Shown in pieces: positions 22,461-34,113 of a DNA stretch of 64,000 nucleotides. The stretch comes from Melampsora larici-populina 98AG31 (taxonomy: Eukaryota; Basidiomycota; Pucciniomycetes; Pucciniales; Melampsoraceae): positions 604,526-668,525 of the forward strand of contig NW_006768814.1 of assembly GCF_000204055.1 (NCBI RefSeq). The letters are read 5' to 3'. Numbering within the stretch: the first letter of the stretch is position 1; every line of letters begins with the position of its first letter. The position numbers and the translations under genes were made by a program. The notes under the pieces are model-generated. The model did not search any database, was not told the origin of the DNA, and was given only the letters and a program-made list of their open reading frames with translations.

Positions 22461-25400
22461 GAATACAAATTGTTATAAGTTATAACACCCTACTGTGTAT
22501 GTACATAACATGGTGTCTCACTTGGAATACTTTGAGATTGCCTTAATGATGGATCACTTCAGCTCAACATTATTCCAAAAAGGCATGACATATAATTGGC
22601 TGTAAGACTTTGATGCTGAGTGTAGTTTTCAATAATAGCAGTTGACTTGAAACTATTGTTGCTCCTGTTTCTCAGGAGAAGAGAAAGAGGGTCACATGTG
22701 AATACAGATCTGCAAGGATTTGTCAAGGACAGATCCAAGGACATAGTGCAAATAGTAATCACATTGGTAGAGGTGGTGAACATCACCTGGCAATCAATGG
22801 GAAGTTGCTAGATTGGACTCTGAATGTGGAATTTACCCTGATTTCCAATCAATATTTGATCTGAAGTGCTACTTGGATGAGTTAACATTTTAAAACCCCT
22901 TCTACTCTATATTGTGATAGAGGTAAAAGGGTTCTAGCAATACTGAAATCACTCCACTCTTTTTTGTGATTTTGGACCAATTGCAGAGCAGTTTTTGGCT
23001 GTGCAATGGCCCTGCTGTATGTTACAGAGCCTGTGCTCTGCACTTTGGGGGTTGAAATTTCCCATAGAGCAGTGAGTGCTCCGCAATGGGCAGGGGCTGG
23101 AGTTTCTCCGCCATATAGCTGGGAAATAACCTACACCCAGGGCAGAATGTACTCCAGCCCCAGCTACCTTTTGGATCCAAAATTTCAATCAGGATCTTGA
23201 TATTTATTCAATTCATTCACTCAAATTCAATATTCTTGACAAATCCAGTTTTTGTTCACCTCTATCATAATAGTTACTTTTCCTTTTATTTTCTCTATCA
23301 TCAATGGTCAATGTTTTCTTTCTTTTCTCCATCATAAATGGTCATTGTTTTTGCCTGTTCTCTTTTATACACAGTCATTTGTTTTTATTTTCTCTTGATC
23401 TTTACAAATGCTGAATTGATTCTTTTTTTCACACTTCTGATAGCCACTTCGGCCACAGTGAATTCCTATATTGCACTGTAAAGTGCTATATAGCAGTGCA
23501 ATGCGCAGCACCGCTATATTGCACACAATGCAGTAATTTATAGCGCTGTGACTGCTCCACAACTTCAACACACAATTTTTTTATTATAGAAGAGCATTGT
23601 GGTGCACTTCATAGCTCAGGCTGAGCTCCACAATGCCAATGAGGTCAGATCTCATTGTGTTGTGTAGCAATTGTGGTACTGTTTTCAGCATGTTTTAACA
23701 TCGATTCTCTCAAGATGTTGGTGATTGGAATCAAATGAAATGCTGGATACCTTGAGATTGTTGCAGTTAACATCTTGACCAGAGTTTTTGATAAGATAAG
23801 CTGTGTTGATCCGTTGATACTCAATTGTGAAGAACATCCAAAGGCTTCTCCAGAAAGGTTTTCAAATTTGCATCATACCCAAAAAAATCCAATATTCAGA
23901 CACACAGCCTCCAATTCTACTTAACAAATCAAGGTGAAGCTGTTTCTTCTTGACTGAAATTGGAAACGGTATAGGATTTAGTCAGCACCCATGACATGTT
24001 CCTGACCATAGATTATCAAAGCTCTTGTACATCATCTTAAGGCCGCCTCAAACTCAAAGCCTCCCCTGCATCTTGATGTTCATTTCTCCTTGCATCACCT
24101 GACAAAGAAATCTGAGCACCATTCAGAACCAGGGTTCTCTATGTTGGATTCCTTAATCAATTTATCAGGATAATCTAGATCATCAGGTTTTGGTAAAAGA
24201 TAGCCACTTTAATGTGAATAATGTGTTGAGGCCTAAAAATTGAATGGGTTTGAATGCCTCTTACAATTGGATTAAGTAAAATTGAAGGTCTCAAGTGTTC
24301 ATGTTGTTGGAGATATTTACAATCAATACGTAGTTGTTTTATGTTATCATTACCAATTTAATGTTATGCCTTATTATGTTTAATATCACCATTTTATACC
24401 CACAAGATTCACTCAACCTCATGTTGTATTGCTTCTTATATTCCTGATCTGTTTGTAGAAAGCTTTCCTTTTTATTTAATAAGCTTTTCTCATACAAAAC
24501 TTCAATACCACATCCCTATACTATCATTCAGTGATTGCCTCTTGATATCATTTAGACTGAGTGTATATTTGTTTTGTTTTGTTTCTGATCAGGGATTTGA
24601 TCCCTTACACATTGATTTGGGAAGTCTGAATTGATTGGGTTTGATTGGCCTTTGTGCATTCTATCACTATCTATTGCTGATAGACTGTTGACTATTGTGA
24701 CTGATTCACATAAGATCTTGGATTTGTGTCGGACTTGAGCTCTTTTGTAGAGGTGCTCACAATCCTCTCAGATGGTGTCCTGCTCTTGTCCTTGGGCATA
24801 ATTGGAGGTGGTGGGATGTAAGAAAAGTGAGAGAAAGTCCAAAAACAGAAGGAAAAGCTTCAAGGTGGTTCTGGGGTGCGCACACCCTATATTTCAACTT
24901 TTTGGGTGCACCCTTGCACCTACACCCAGGTGCCCTTTTTGGACCATGTCCACCATATGAATACTGCTACATACATTGCCAAGTTGTAATTTTGGTTTCC
25001 ACTAATTCGAGAAGGCTTCAGTTTGAGCTTATCTTACCTAATCCATTTCTCAAACAGAAACTCCATTGAAAGAACAAAGTTTGGTTTGAATTTGAGACCA
25101 ACAAGTTCATAATATATACAAAATTACAATCAAATTATATATCATCAGGTTTTCAAAAAAATCAAATTATTAAAATTGCTAGAGAGATAATAATTGGTAC
25201 AATAAAGGAAAATAAGGCAAAATTGAGTAAACTTATTTGATATTTTCATTGTGATTGATATGAATTAATCAAATATTGAAGGATGATCATCCACCATAAG
25301 ATAACTGTCCACCATGACATTGTCTGATTTCAAATTCCTTCAATTCTCTGTAAAATTCTCTGTAACAAAAACTCAAAACAACATTGCCAAATGAAAAGAA

Positions 25401-25640
25401 GAAACCATGTATCTCTATATCTGCATATCCTTCAATCCCATAACCTTCATTCATTTTCAAATTATATCAAGCATCATCAGCAAGTAATTCAACAGGACAA
25501 TCAATTAAATTTAAAACAGTTAATTCAAATCTCTTCAAAGTCCAGAAACTTTGTATGAAACACCAATTGCTAAATTCAAAATCATATGACCACAAGCTGG
25601 ATAATGACTTGACTAAATTGAATCAGTAATCACACTTTCA
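22461..25640. other. AT-rich region without recognised genes
   Basis: If the Helitron reading is right this lies inside that element. Two patches carry clustered short motifs: 22990-23170 (GCTCTGC/GCAGAGC, CTCCAGCC) and 23450-23690 (TATAGC.GTGCAAT, CACAATG). Both could be MITE remnants, but no TIR or duplication was defined. No ORF resembles a gene. Confidence 0.45.
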
Positions 25641-25985
25641 CTATGGATGAAAAAGAAACACATTAGCTTGAAAATCATTTCGATTCCAAAGTCTTGGAAT
25701 TGAAAATGAATTGAAAAAGCACACCTAGATTTAAAATGAACAGTAGCTGTAAAAAGTGTATAACCTTTAGTATTGGAGAAAACAAATTTTGATCCATATT
25801 TCCTCTCTCAACCTCAATAGCACCAGCAGTACTTAGATCTTCAACAATTACTGCAAAGTTGGAAGACTGTGGACTACAATAAATTTTTTTAGCAATGAGC
25901 AATGAAACAATCTTAGTATCAAAGGAGAATCTAATCGGATCTGCCCTTTAAAATCTTACTGTTGAATTCTCCAACCATTATTTGC
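25640..25985 (-). pseudogene. Decayed exon of unknown protein
   Basis: The minus-strand frame LLIAKKIYCSPQSSNFAVIV through EDLSTAGAIEVERGNMDQN (25902..25675) looks like genuine coding sequence by composition. It continues after a frame change near 25760 as KGYTLFTATVHFKSRCAFSI. I do not recognise the family. No start, stop or neighbouring exons could be fixed. Confidence 0.3.
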
Positions 25986-26289
25986 TGATTGTTATAGGCA
26001 AAAGTTGGGATTCCTGGGATAAAAAAGTGAAGCATGAGAGCCAATCTGACAATAATCCAGGAAATATACATTACCTTAGAGTCGGATGATAATTAGAGAA
26101 ATCGGATCAAAAGGAAAACAAACGCTATCAACAGAAGCAGTAAAATCAGTCCTTGAATCCTCACCAAAACAACCACACTTTATTTCACCAGCCAACTAAT
26201 CAAAAATCGAATGTCTTACACCAGCTTGAGCATTTGCCAATTCATTTTATCAGTCAGACCATTTGAGTTATTTGATTATCTGAAGTTGA

Positions 26290-26880
26290 CCTCTTCAATC
26301 TTTATCGTTTCTACCTTCATCTGGTGCCCAATCAGATCCAAGTGTAGACACTTGAATTAAATCTGATATTTCATAATCTTTTGGTCTTTTGAAACTACTC
26401 GATTCACCTGATTGTGAATAATTTGGAGTACGTCCCCCTAGAATATTTGAATACGACTTTAGAGAATCTGAATCGGCTTCGATTTTGTGTATACGGGTCA
26501 TCTCGATATACGGTTGGATTAATGTTGAGATTCTTGTAACGTTGATCGGATTCTTGATTATCTAAAGAATTGCAACATCAAAAACTATCATCACCGAAAG
26601 CATGTTGATGAGTGAGTTTTTTCTTATTTCTATTTGATGAATTGGCTAGTTTGAGATTTATGACTGAAGTTGATGTGAATGTTGAAATGATGAAGTAATA
26701 TGAATGTTAGGTCTTACTGGATAATTTAATAGTTCTGGAGATTGATTGGGTAGGAAAGACATGTGTAAGATTCTAGATTAACAAAACAAAGTCAGTCACT
26801 TTAATACCCATCGGTTCACATAAAAACATAAATTTCAAAGCTTACAAAACTAAATGAGCCGGTGGCAATATTGTTTGAGT
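26290..26880 (-). pseudogene. Decayed gene fragment, paralogue of 63.0-63.8 kb
   Basis: A start MSFLPNQSPELLNYPVRPNI at about 26762 and a downstream segment SGESSSFKRPKDYEISDLIQ (within 26501..26295) match, in order and spacing, sequences on the same strand at 63,685 and about 63,150. Both copies have stops and frameshifts. The homology ends near GAGCC.GTG.CAATA at 26874 and 63785. The original protein is unknown to me; the conserved segments are Ser/Asn/His-rich. Confidence 0.5.
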
Positions 26881-27009
26881 AATTGTTGGTGTGATGATGA
26901 CAACGAGAATGAATATTGACCAATAATTTAGTCGATCGGAATCGATTCCGACCATTTCTTTCCTTTTGCTTTGCTTGGATTGATATATAAGGGATTCAAT
27001 TGATTGTCA

Positions 27010-27480
27010 TAGGACCCTGGAGAGCCCCTATATACCCGGCTTATTGGGTATGTAGGAATTGGCCTTTTTGGGCAAAAAGGGTCCTAATCTTCTGGGTAGG
27101 AATTTGAGAAAATTTCAAAAAAATCTACACCTTGGGGGGGTCGTGACCGCCCTTGGGCGGTGACGGCCGGCTGTCGAAAGGCCGCCCAAGCCTCCGCAGT
27201 GAAGGGCGGCCTGAGGATAGACCTTGGCTTGGCCGTGTGTGAACCGTCCGCGAATACAGCCCAAATGCGGCCTAATGCCAGAAATATGATGGCCATCGGC
27301 GACCAGAGGGCCGCCCTTGCAATGGAGGCGCAAGCGTGAAATGAGGGCGGGGGCCCAGGCACTTCAGGCACGCCATGTGAGGCGTGCGACAGGCGCTTCG
27401 GCGCTTCGGCGCACACGGGGGCCAGGGCAGGCAGGGTAAGGCAAGGGCAGGCGTGCGAGGCAAGGCGCACGCGCTTGGAT
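27010..27480. repeat. GC-rich insert of unknown type
   Basis: A sharp jump in GC content with GGCCGCC, CGCCCTTGGGCGG and GGCGCTTCGGCGC blocks. It begins near a small inverted repeat AGGACCCT..AGGGTCCT (about 27011 and 27084). Related GGCGGCC-rich patches are at 30030-30200 and 31690-31880. The ORFs here are composition artefacts. Confidence 0.5.
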
Positions 27481-27727
27481 GGCAATGCGGTCAGGTATTA
27501 CGCCAAACGGTGTGAGAGCCATCAAAAATAGATAAACAGAATTGCTATATTCATTGTTTTTGGGGGACATTGGGGATAAGGAGGCATGGCGTGGGACAAG
27601 CACTGAGCGCACATCTGCGTGATTTAAACAAGAAGAGCTGAAAAAGTGGAAGGGTCGGTTTGGGTGAAAGTCCCATAGGTCATGATCATGATCGGGCGTG
27701 ATGCTTTTCAATAAATGCGAAATTTGG

Positions 27728-29120
27728 TCATTGTTCCATTTCATCCTCTTGAGCTGCCGCAACGCCCGCCATTACGTCGTGTTCAAAAGGTAATTGAAAG
27801 GAAAGATTTTGGGTTATGTCTTGAAAAACATTTTGGCCATCAAAAGCTGAACGGTCATCATCATAGATTATGTTGTAGAAACTGGGGTAGAATTTTAGGT
27901 CAGTAAGCTTGAAACATTGACAATAAGAACAACCATGCACTCACGAGGCTGTAAAATCATGGCCTCGGGCACGTAGTTCATTGAGCTGGCGGTCCACCGC
28001 GGCCCAAATTGAACTCGACCCTCGTCCAACTTGATATATGCGAACGGCCTCTCGACGCTGGCGAAGAAAAGTGGTCAATTATTTGTCATAAGCATAGAAG
28101 GACCAATGGAGAGCAAGGGCGCTCACGAGGTAAGCAAAGCGGCAGCGCGCGAGCTCGCTGGTACTGGCCCATACTGTATTGATGTCACTATGGTCTCCAT
28201 TTTGTCCCAATTTAATGGCAATCTGATCAATGTCACATTAGTAAGAACGTTTGGTGAACTTTCAAGCAGAAAGGGAAAACTTACTCGATGAACGAGAGCC
28301 TTGAGGTTGGGAACGGCACCATGAATGACAGGGTTTTTTGGATCGTAAATCCTGGTCAAGAGCTGTGGCGCGTCACATGTCAGACGGTGTGTGGAGTAAA
28401 CCAAACTCAAATGATACCACTTACCAGCAAGTGCAGGCGCTCGCGCACATGTTTGGCGACATTCTTGATCTCCGAGTTGTAGGTCCTAGTCGCGGTGACA
28501 TCACTGACACCGTTGACCTGCAGTGGCAAAAATTGGGTAACCGCCCCACTTTGGCGAACAGCGGTCTATTTGAATAGAGAATTAGTTTTGGAAAATGGCA
28601 AGACTGGTATAGAGAAGATGAAATACCTTGATACAATTGAAGTACGAGTGAGCCAACCAGTCCCGGTCAGGAGTTTCCAAAGCTGTGTAAGACTCCAGGC
28701 TCTCTTTGATGATCAACCTGTGAGCGGCGGTGATGATCGCACCCTGATCCATATCGAAACCATCTTCAGGAAGAGTAAAGAAAAAGATGAATATCGACGA
28801 CGTACCCGGAGCTCTGTAAAGCAGGTCCATGCCATCCCGCTAGGAACAGGCGGGGAATTCGGCACTCCGGCACCATGACCATTGGGAGTTTCCTGAAGGG
28901 CCGGGGTGGATTGGACCAATTCGGTTAGAGTCTCAAGGTGATCAGCAATACCCACAACCTTGTCCAAAATCGCTTCGACCTTGATCGTCATGGCGTTGAC
29001 TTTGTCCAAAGCCGACTCGACTTTGTCCAAGATCCCCACTACATGATCAACCATCTTCAAGAGTTGTTCCGACATGCACTCGACCTCAAACTTGACTTTG
29101 GTATGACACACACTCATCAC
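27728..29120 (-). CDS. Multi-exon gene of unknown function with coiled-coil N-terminus
   Basis: Exons, read right to left: first exon 29120 (or ATG near 29074) to about 28810, then 28763..28627, 28565..28425, 28362..28285, 28222..28127, 28057..27945 and 27881..27728. All junctions after the first are in phase. The N-terminus is a heptad-rich coiled coil (LDKVESALDKVNAMTIKVEA). Later segments include MDQGAIITAAHRLIIKESL, YNSEIKNVAKHVRERLHLL, SSSIWAAVDRQLNELRARGH and SFYNIIYDDDRSAFDGQNVF, ending QEDEMEQ. Exon 1 meets exon 2 in the wrong phase unless a short intron ends at the TAG near 28845, so one frameshift or an unseen intron lies at about 28850. I recall similar multicopy rust proteins, but no function is known to me. 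Confidence 0.6.
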
Positions 29121-30560
29121 AATGTGGCGATACGACCCGAGAGCCTAAGGAGGTGGGAACATGTGGAAATGAGATCGATTACGCAGGATAGGACCAAACG
29201 CGAGGGAAAGAAATCGAATCCGAACATGAGATCAATGACCAAGACCGGACAAGAGACAAGGGCACAGCACAAAGGCCTCTTACCTCACAGCTGGCCAGGG
29301 CATAACTTCGGTGGGTGTCATCAAGGCCGGCCTTCGTGGCTAACTCGTCAAAAACACTAACTTAACCCAAGTCCAATCGTGCAAAAGCTCACGGTAACCC
29401 GAAGCCGAGGCACGAGGGACTTGCATATTAAACGACATCTCTGGCGTGACCAATAGCCCCAAAAAGTGAAATTTGGGTCACTTTTGGATGCAACCCATCC
29501 TATCTCATTCAACATTACTTTGATGTTGTTTCTGAAACTGGCTGGTATGAGTTCAGCATCTTGTACATAACTTCTATTAGAAAAAAAAGAGAATCAAAAG
29601 TGCCAGCTCACAAGAATTGAGCTGGAAAACGAGTAATAAGTTTGTTTAAGGGAGTCAATTGACCATCTCTCGAGCCTTTTTAAGGGTACACATAACAATC
29701 TTAGCGGTTGAAATTTCAAATCTCAAAATAAGCAGCCTCAATGAATCAACACGATCATGAGCTCTGTCGAGATTCTGAAGAGGCCATTTCCTTCATAACT
29801 CGACAGAGCTCATCTGACTGTTTTTTTGAAGAAAATGCATTTGTGGGTCGTGGTGTGAAAGCGAAGTGAAAAAACACCCACCAAAAGGTGGCTATTAGTC
29901 ACGCAACGATTGTCGTTTAATGTGCAAGCCCCCTGTGCCAGGGGCGGACGAGTCCGAGAAAAATCACCTGGCACAGTGGGCTTGTTGTTAAGCTAGTCAA
30001 AAACAACGGTCTCGACAGGTCCAAGAGGGGTACACCACAGAGGTGTCTTGGCCGGCTACAGGCGGCCATGTCAGGCCAGCCGCAGACCGCCAGCGCTTGC
30101 ATAGGGGCAGGCCGTCTGCAGATGGCCCTCACGCGAGACGCCTGCCAGGCGCCTGCTGGCCTTGCCTGCAGACCGCCTGGATTTTGCCTGCAGGCCGCCT
30201 GGATTCCGGCTTTCGACGGTCAGCTGGATCGATGGCCCAACACATTCACCAGGGTTTTCAGCTCTCGGACACGCTTACCCGGTCTGAATGAGGTATTCGG
30301 ATTTTAGACGGGGGAATCAGGCTCTCGGGTGGGCTTAGCTCAGCTCAGCAGGGAGCTCAGCAGGGGCACACGAGTTTGACAAATCAATTGATTGATTTTA
30401 CAGTCACAATTCTCCATCTACAAGTCTGGAAACAAGTCTAATACAAGCCTGATAAGAGACAGGGACTACGGAACATGAGAAAGATGAACAAATCTTAAAG
30501 AAAGACTCATTGTCATTATTATAATGTGATAATAATAAGAATGTTGGAGGATAAAGATCG
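29121..30560. other. Intergenic region with two strong inverted repeats
   Basis: Two hairpins stand out. 29754-29811 has 15-bp arms (ATGAGCTCTGTCGAG). 29922-29984 has imperfect 19-bp arms (GCAAGCCCCCTGTGCCAGG and its complement) followed by CTAG-T ten bases later. A GC-rich patch follows at 30030-30200. No gene is recognised. Confidence 0.5.
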
Positions 30561-30589
30561 AAGTTAAATCACAACTAGAAAGCCGTCTT

Positions 30590-31360
30590 TTAACCCCACT
30601 CAAAGCGTGTTCAGAGGCCAAAAAGCTAAACTCGAATTGATTTCCTCCAATGATTGAGATCACGGTTCCTGTGGTGTTGAGACTTATCATAAACCATGAA
30701 AACATCAACATCGAGTCAGGACTCCAATAAATAAATTCAATATATTTGCTTACCCATCAGCCAGTAAGCAGAATGTAATTAGATATATGAATGTGATGGG
30801 CAATTTTTCACTTGTTGGATAGCTTTTAATAGATCGATTCAACTGACAGTCCAGTAACTTGAACGAGGTGGAAGTGCAGAACCTGGTCATGGGTTTTGGA
30901 AGATGACCCAATAGGAATTAGTCTAGATTGTGGATAATATGATGTGAGTCGATTTTGCTTTTCAAGAGTGATAAACGTACAAAAAAACTGACCAAGACGA
31001 TGTTATATGTATCAAGCACTTTCTTACCATTGAGAGAGATCACTACTGAAAGGTTGATAATGATTACAAAGAGGTAGCCCAGGTTAGAGTGCAAGGTGGA
31101 TATATTCAAGATTCGATTGTGTTCCAGACTACATTCGATTTTGAGCTCATCAGCAGTGAGAGAACTGGATTGTTGTAAGGCTGCCTTCGCTTGTGGGGTA
31201 TGACGAGCTAGTCTAGGGAAAGCCGCTACATAAAAGACAAGGGTAGCATCATCTATGATGATCAAACTCGAATGGAAAATCTTCAAGACAGGATTATCAA
31301 GACTGAAAACAAACAAGTGACAAAACCGATCCTGTAAAGTGAAACTGCCCACCTCCACCT
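30590..31360 (-). pseudogene. Atg22-like vacuolar transporter pseudogene
   Basis: Atg22-like MFS proteins export amino acids from the vacuole. Ordered matches on the minus strand are FYVAAFPRLARHTPQ, then SLEHNRILNISTLHSNLGYL with a following membrane segment (31260-31000), a PGSALPPRSSYWT segment near 30870, KLPITFIYLITFCLLADG ending at a GTAAGC donor near 30755, and after an intron LNTTGTVISIIGGNQFEFSF (about 30685-30625). Only the middle of the protein is present. The PPRSSYWT segment carries a stop and phase changes, and what follows 30620 is not recognisable. This is a broken gene copy. Confidence 0.6.
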
Positions 31361-33463
31361 GGAATGGTCTTCATTGAGAGCCAAAGTACAGTACTGACTA
31401 GCCCAACATACAAGGGTAAGTATCAAGACACTGATTCTTCTTCATATGCGTTTGTAAAAGAAGCAAGAGGGGGGGAAAAGACACTTACTAAAATTGAAGG
31501 ATAAACCTGTGTGTTGCAAATGTTCTAAAGCGCGATGAGGTTGAATTAAAGCATCTCTTTTTGAATTTGGAGTGGAAAAATGACTTTGAAAGTTCTTGCT
31601 ATGCAAGAGGCCAGCGATGAATGTGTCACATTTGACCTAACCAATCACTGGAGTTGCGGACTTTGCAACTTGAGTGATGTTTGTGGTTGACGTCTAGTAG
31701 CGGTCTCCTGGCCTTTTGCAGGCGGATTTCTGCTTGGATTAGGCCGTGTGAAGGATGCCAGGCGGCAGGCTGCCTATTGTTGGCCTGCAGGCCGCTCCTT
31801 ATTCTTAATTTTGGAAAGAATTGCTTGCCAGAAGTATGCCCGACTGCAGCCCGCATCTAGATGGCCTGTAGTCGGTCTTGAGGCCAATATTTGACCTGAC
31901 CATTCTCAGACAGCGTCAGGCCAAATTCTGACAAAAAGCTCACCCGTGGTGTACGTCTTTGGTCAAACGGTTCTTGGGAAGGGTCGTCCCAAAGACCCGA
32001 TGGGGTGCGCAAACCCGGAGATCGCGAACGTCCTTCTCGGGGCCGGACAGAGCCAGAGGAGCCTCTCGCTCCTGAGGATACGGCGAGGTGATAACATGAG
32101 ATGGACGAATATCAATAGGGGGTAACAAAAAAGATTGGAAGCTCTGTACCTCGTAAGGTACCAAAGTTGCTGAAAGATCGCAACGAGGTGGCAGTGGCCG
32201 GGGTGCCAGGCGATTGAGAGGCAGCTGGACTGGACTCTGAGGGACGAAGAACCGTGGATAAGAATATCGAGGTCGGGTGGGTTAGAAAGGAAAAAAGGGT
32301 GTGGGAGGAAGGCGACAAACGAACCAAATGAACGATTTTGAAGAGGAGACATGGTGGAGAAGGCCAGACGAAATTGATTGGTCGAAGCGAAGAGTTGAAA
32401 TAAAAAATGGTTGATTGGGTCAAAATGAAAAAGAGCGATGCATTGCAAATTCAGAAAGATGTTAAATCTCGAATCGGTTGCAGAATGGGATAACCTGGAC
32501 ACGGACGAGCAAGTCGGTCTGTCTTTATACCCGACATTGGGGAACACGCTGGAGGGAACTGTGGACCCCAACTGTCGTCAGCAGTCTCCAATGCGACTAT
32601 TTGCAGTCCATGACCAAAAGGATTTTGTGGATTGTGGCTGTGTGGACAAAAGATGCGAGCTATTGGGCCCGGCGGCCTCTAGACCGTTGAGACAAGGGAA
32701 CTTGTCCTCTTTCGGAGGAGAAGGCTTGTATTTGGTGCGGTTGGAGCCAAGGTGTTTTCGCAAAAGACTCTGCGGTCCGGCCAGGAGTCCAGATTGCATT
32801 AACCATTAACAACGCCTTCGCGATTGGGCAATCTGCCGGTGAACCAATCCACTCATCATCCTGTGGTTGTGTGCACAGAATGTTTGGTGGCAGTCACTCT
32901 GGCGCATTCGAGACCGTTCAGATGAGGAAACCAGTCCTCATTTGGCCATATGGGCTTGTAAATTGTGAGGTTGCAAAGAGACCAGAACCGTCGGCATTGC
33001 GCAATGCACTCTGCCTTCTCCGCTATGTGGCAAAAAACCGATTGGATGAACATCCAAACAGAGACATTACCTGGGGAGGTGGTGAGTCAGTGTGCAAGGA
33101 CATGCATTTTGCCATATGAAGGGTGTCGGGTTAGCGCCTTACCGACTTGTTCCCCTTCATCCAACACCATCCACTTCCCGAGTTTCTAAATCGACCGTGC
33201 CTGATACCAAAATTCCAAAAGGTCATGAACCAGATGGTGGGTGATCCATCAGACGTTTCCCAAATTCATGACGCTTATTAAGACACTTACATAGCATCGT
33301 TTCTTTTCTTGAATTCCATTATCTCGGTGTTCGAATGCTTTCGATAATTTCAAAACTTTGCATGGCCTTTTCTTGACTTCGATTATCTCGTTTTTCCAAC
33401 TCTTTCGATTATTTCCTACAATCTAATGGATTTCCATTATATCGCGTGTCTTTTTAGTCAACC
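31361..33463. other. Region without firm genes; GC-rich patch and diverged tandem repeat
   Basis: 31690-31880 shares GGCCTGCAGGCCG-type blocks with 30100-30200. 32620-32720 and 32865-32965 are diverged tandem copies (GACCGTT.AGA..AGG..AC..GTCCTC). A minus-strand Ser/Pro-rich ORF (MSPLQNRSFGSFVAFLPHPF, from about 32351) with intron-like signals near 32155-32080 may be a gene start, but I cannot assign it. Confidence 0.35.
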
Positions 33464-33928
33464 ATGTGCACTAACAATTCCGAGCGTGCCGTTAGAGACT
33501 TTCAATATGATGAATTTAATGCGGTTCGTCGAATATTCAAAAAATTTGAAGATGTACGAACCCTTGTAGAAGAAGTCGACCAATTAGAAGAGGATGGGTC
33601 CAACTGGTTCGCGTGGTTACACACATGCAGCATCGCCATTGAATATATCACAGGCTGCCAGGATTACCTCTCCGGCATGAGGCCAATCATCCGCACGGCT
33701 TGTGCACTGGTCATTGACCGATGCGCTCTCAATATGATCCGGCGAACTATTCACAAGAATCTGGAACACGTCGTTCAGGATTGTCTCAGATGCCACGTTG
33801 CCAAATATCGCCTGCGTCAACACTTTGATCCATCTAGTATGTGTTACCTCACTTTGTAATTTGGACATGGTCTAATCTCATTGACCTCGTTTTTGGTCCC
33901 ATAGGGAGCGGCCGGGTGTTCAGGTGAA
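33464..33928 (+). CDS. Possible gag-like small protein
   Basis: ATG 33464 begins MCTNNSERAVRDFQYDEFNA. A likely intron (GTATGTG donor at 33840, CATAG acceptor near 33904) leads to a short second exon. The segment LEEDGSNWFAWLHTCSIAIE resembles the 'L..DGSNF..W...I' start of retrotransposon gag proteins in rusts, and the rest is helical. No zinc knuckle or pol follows. It may be a retroelement fragment or a domesticated copy; the evidence is weak. Confidence 0.35.
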
Positions 33929-34113
33929 GATCACCTTGAGACCTCTGAGGAAATGTGATTCAAACTGTTTCTTTGTCATTACGAGGAAAAAATGGTCATC
34001 TTATCACACTCTGTCTACATTTTCATTTCTTGAATTAATTACAACAACCATTTCACGTTGTAATCCGGTTTAATTATCATAGCTTCCCAATAGTGCATTA
34101 GTGTTCTCCTTGT

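Noticed and set aside
27084..27480. Overlapping ORFs in the GC-rich patch
   Set aside because: Open in several frames because of base composition; no family motifs.
29928..29970. Possible hammerhead ribozyme around CGGACGAGTCCGAGAAA
   Set aside because: The CUGANGA core is not present (CGGACGA instead), and the bases form a simple hairpin inside a larger inverted repeat.
31963..32571. 202-residue minus-strand ORF as a gene
   Set aside because: Composition is mixed and no domain is recognised; alternative frames are equally open. Mentioned only as a possible gene start.
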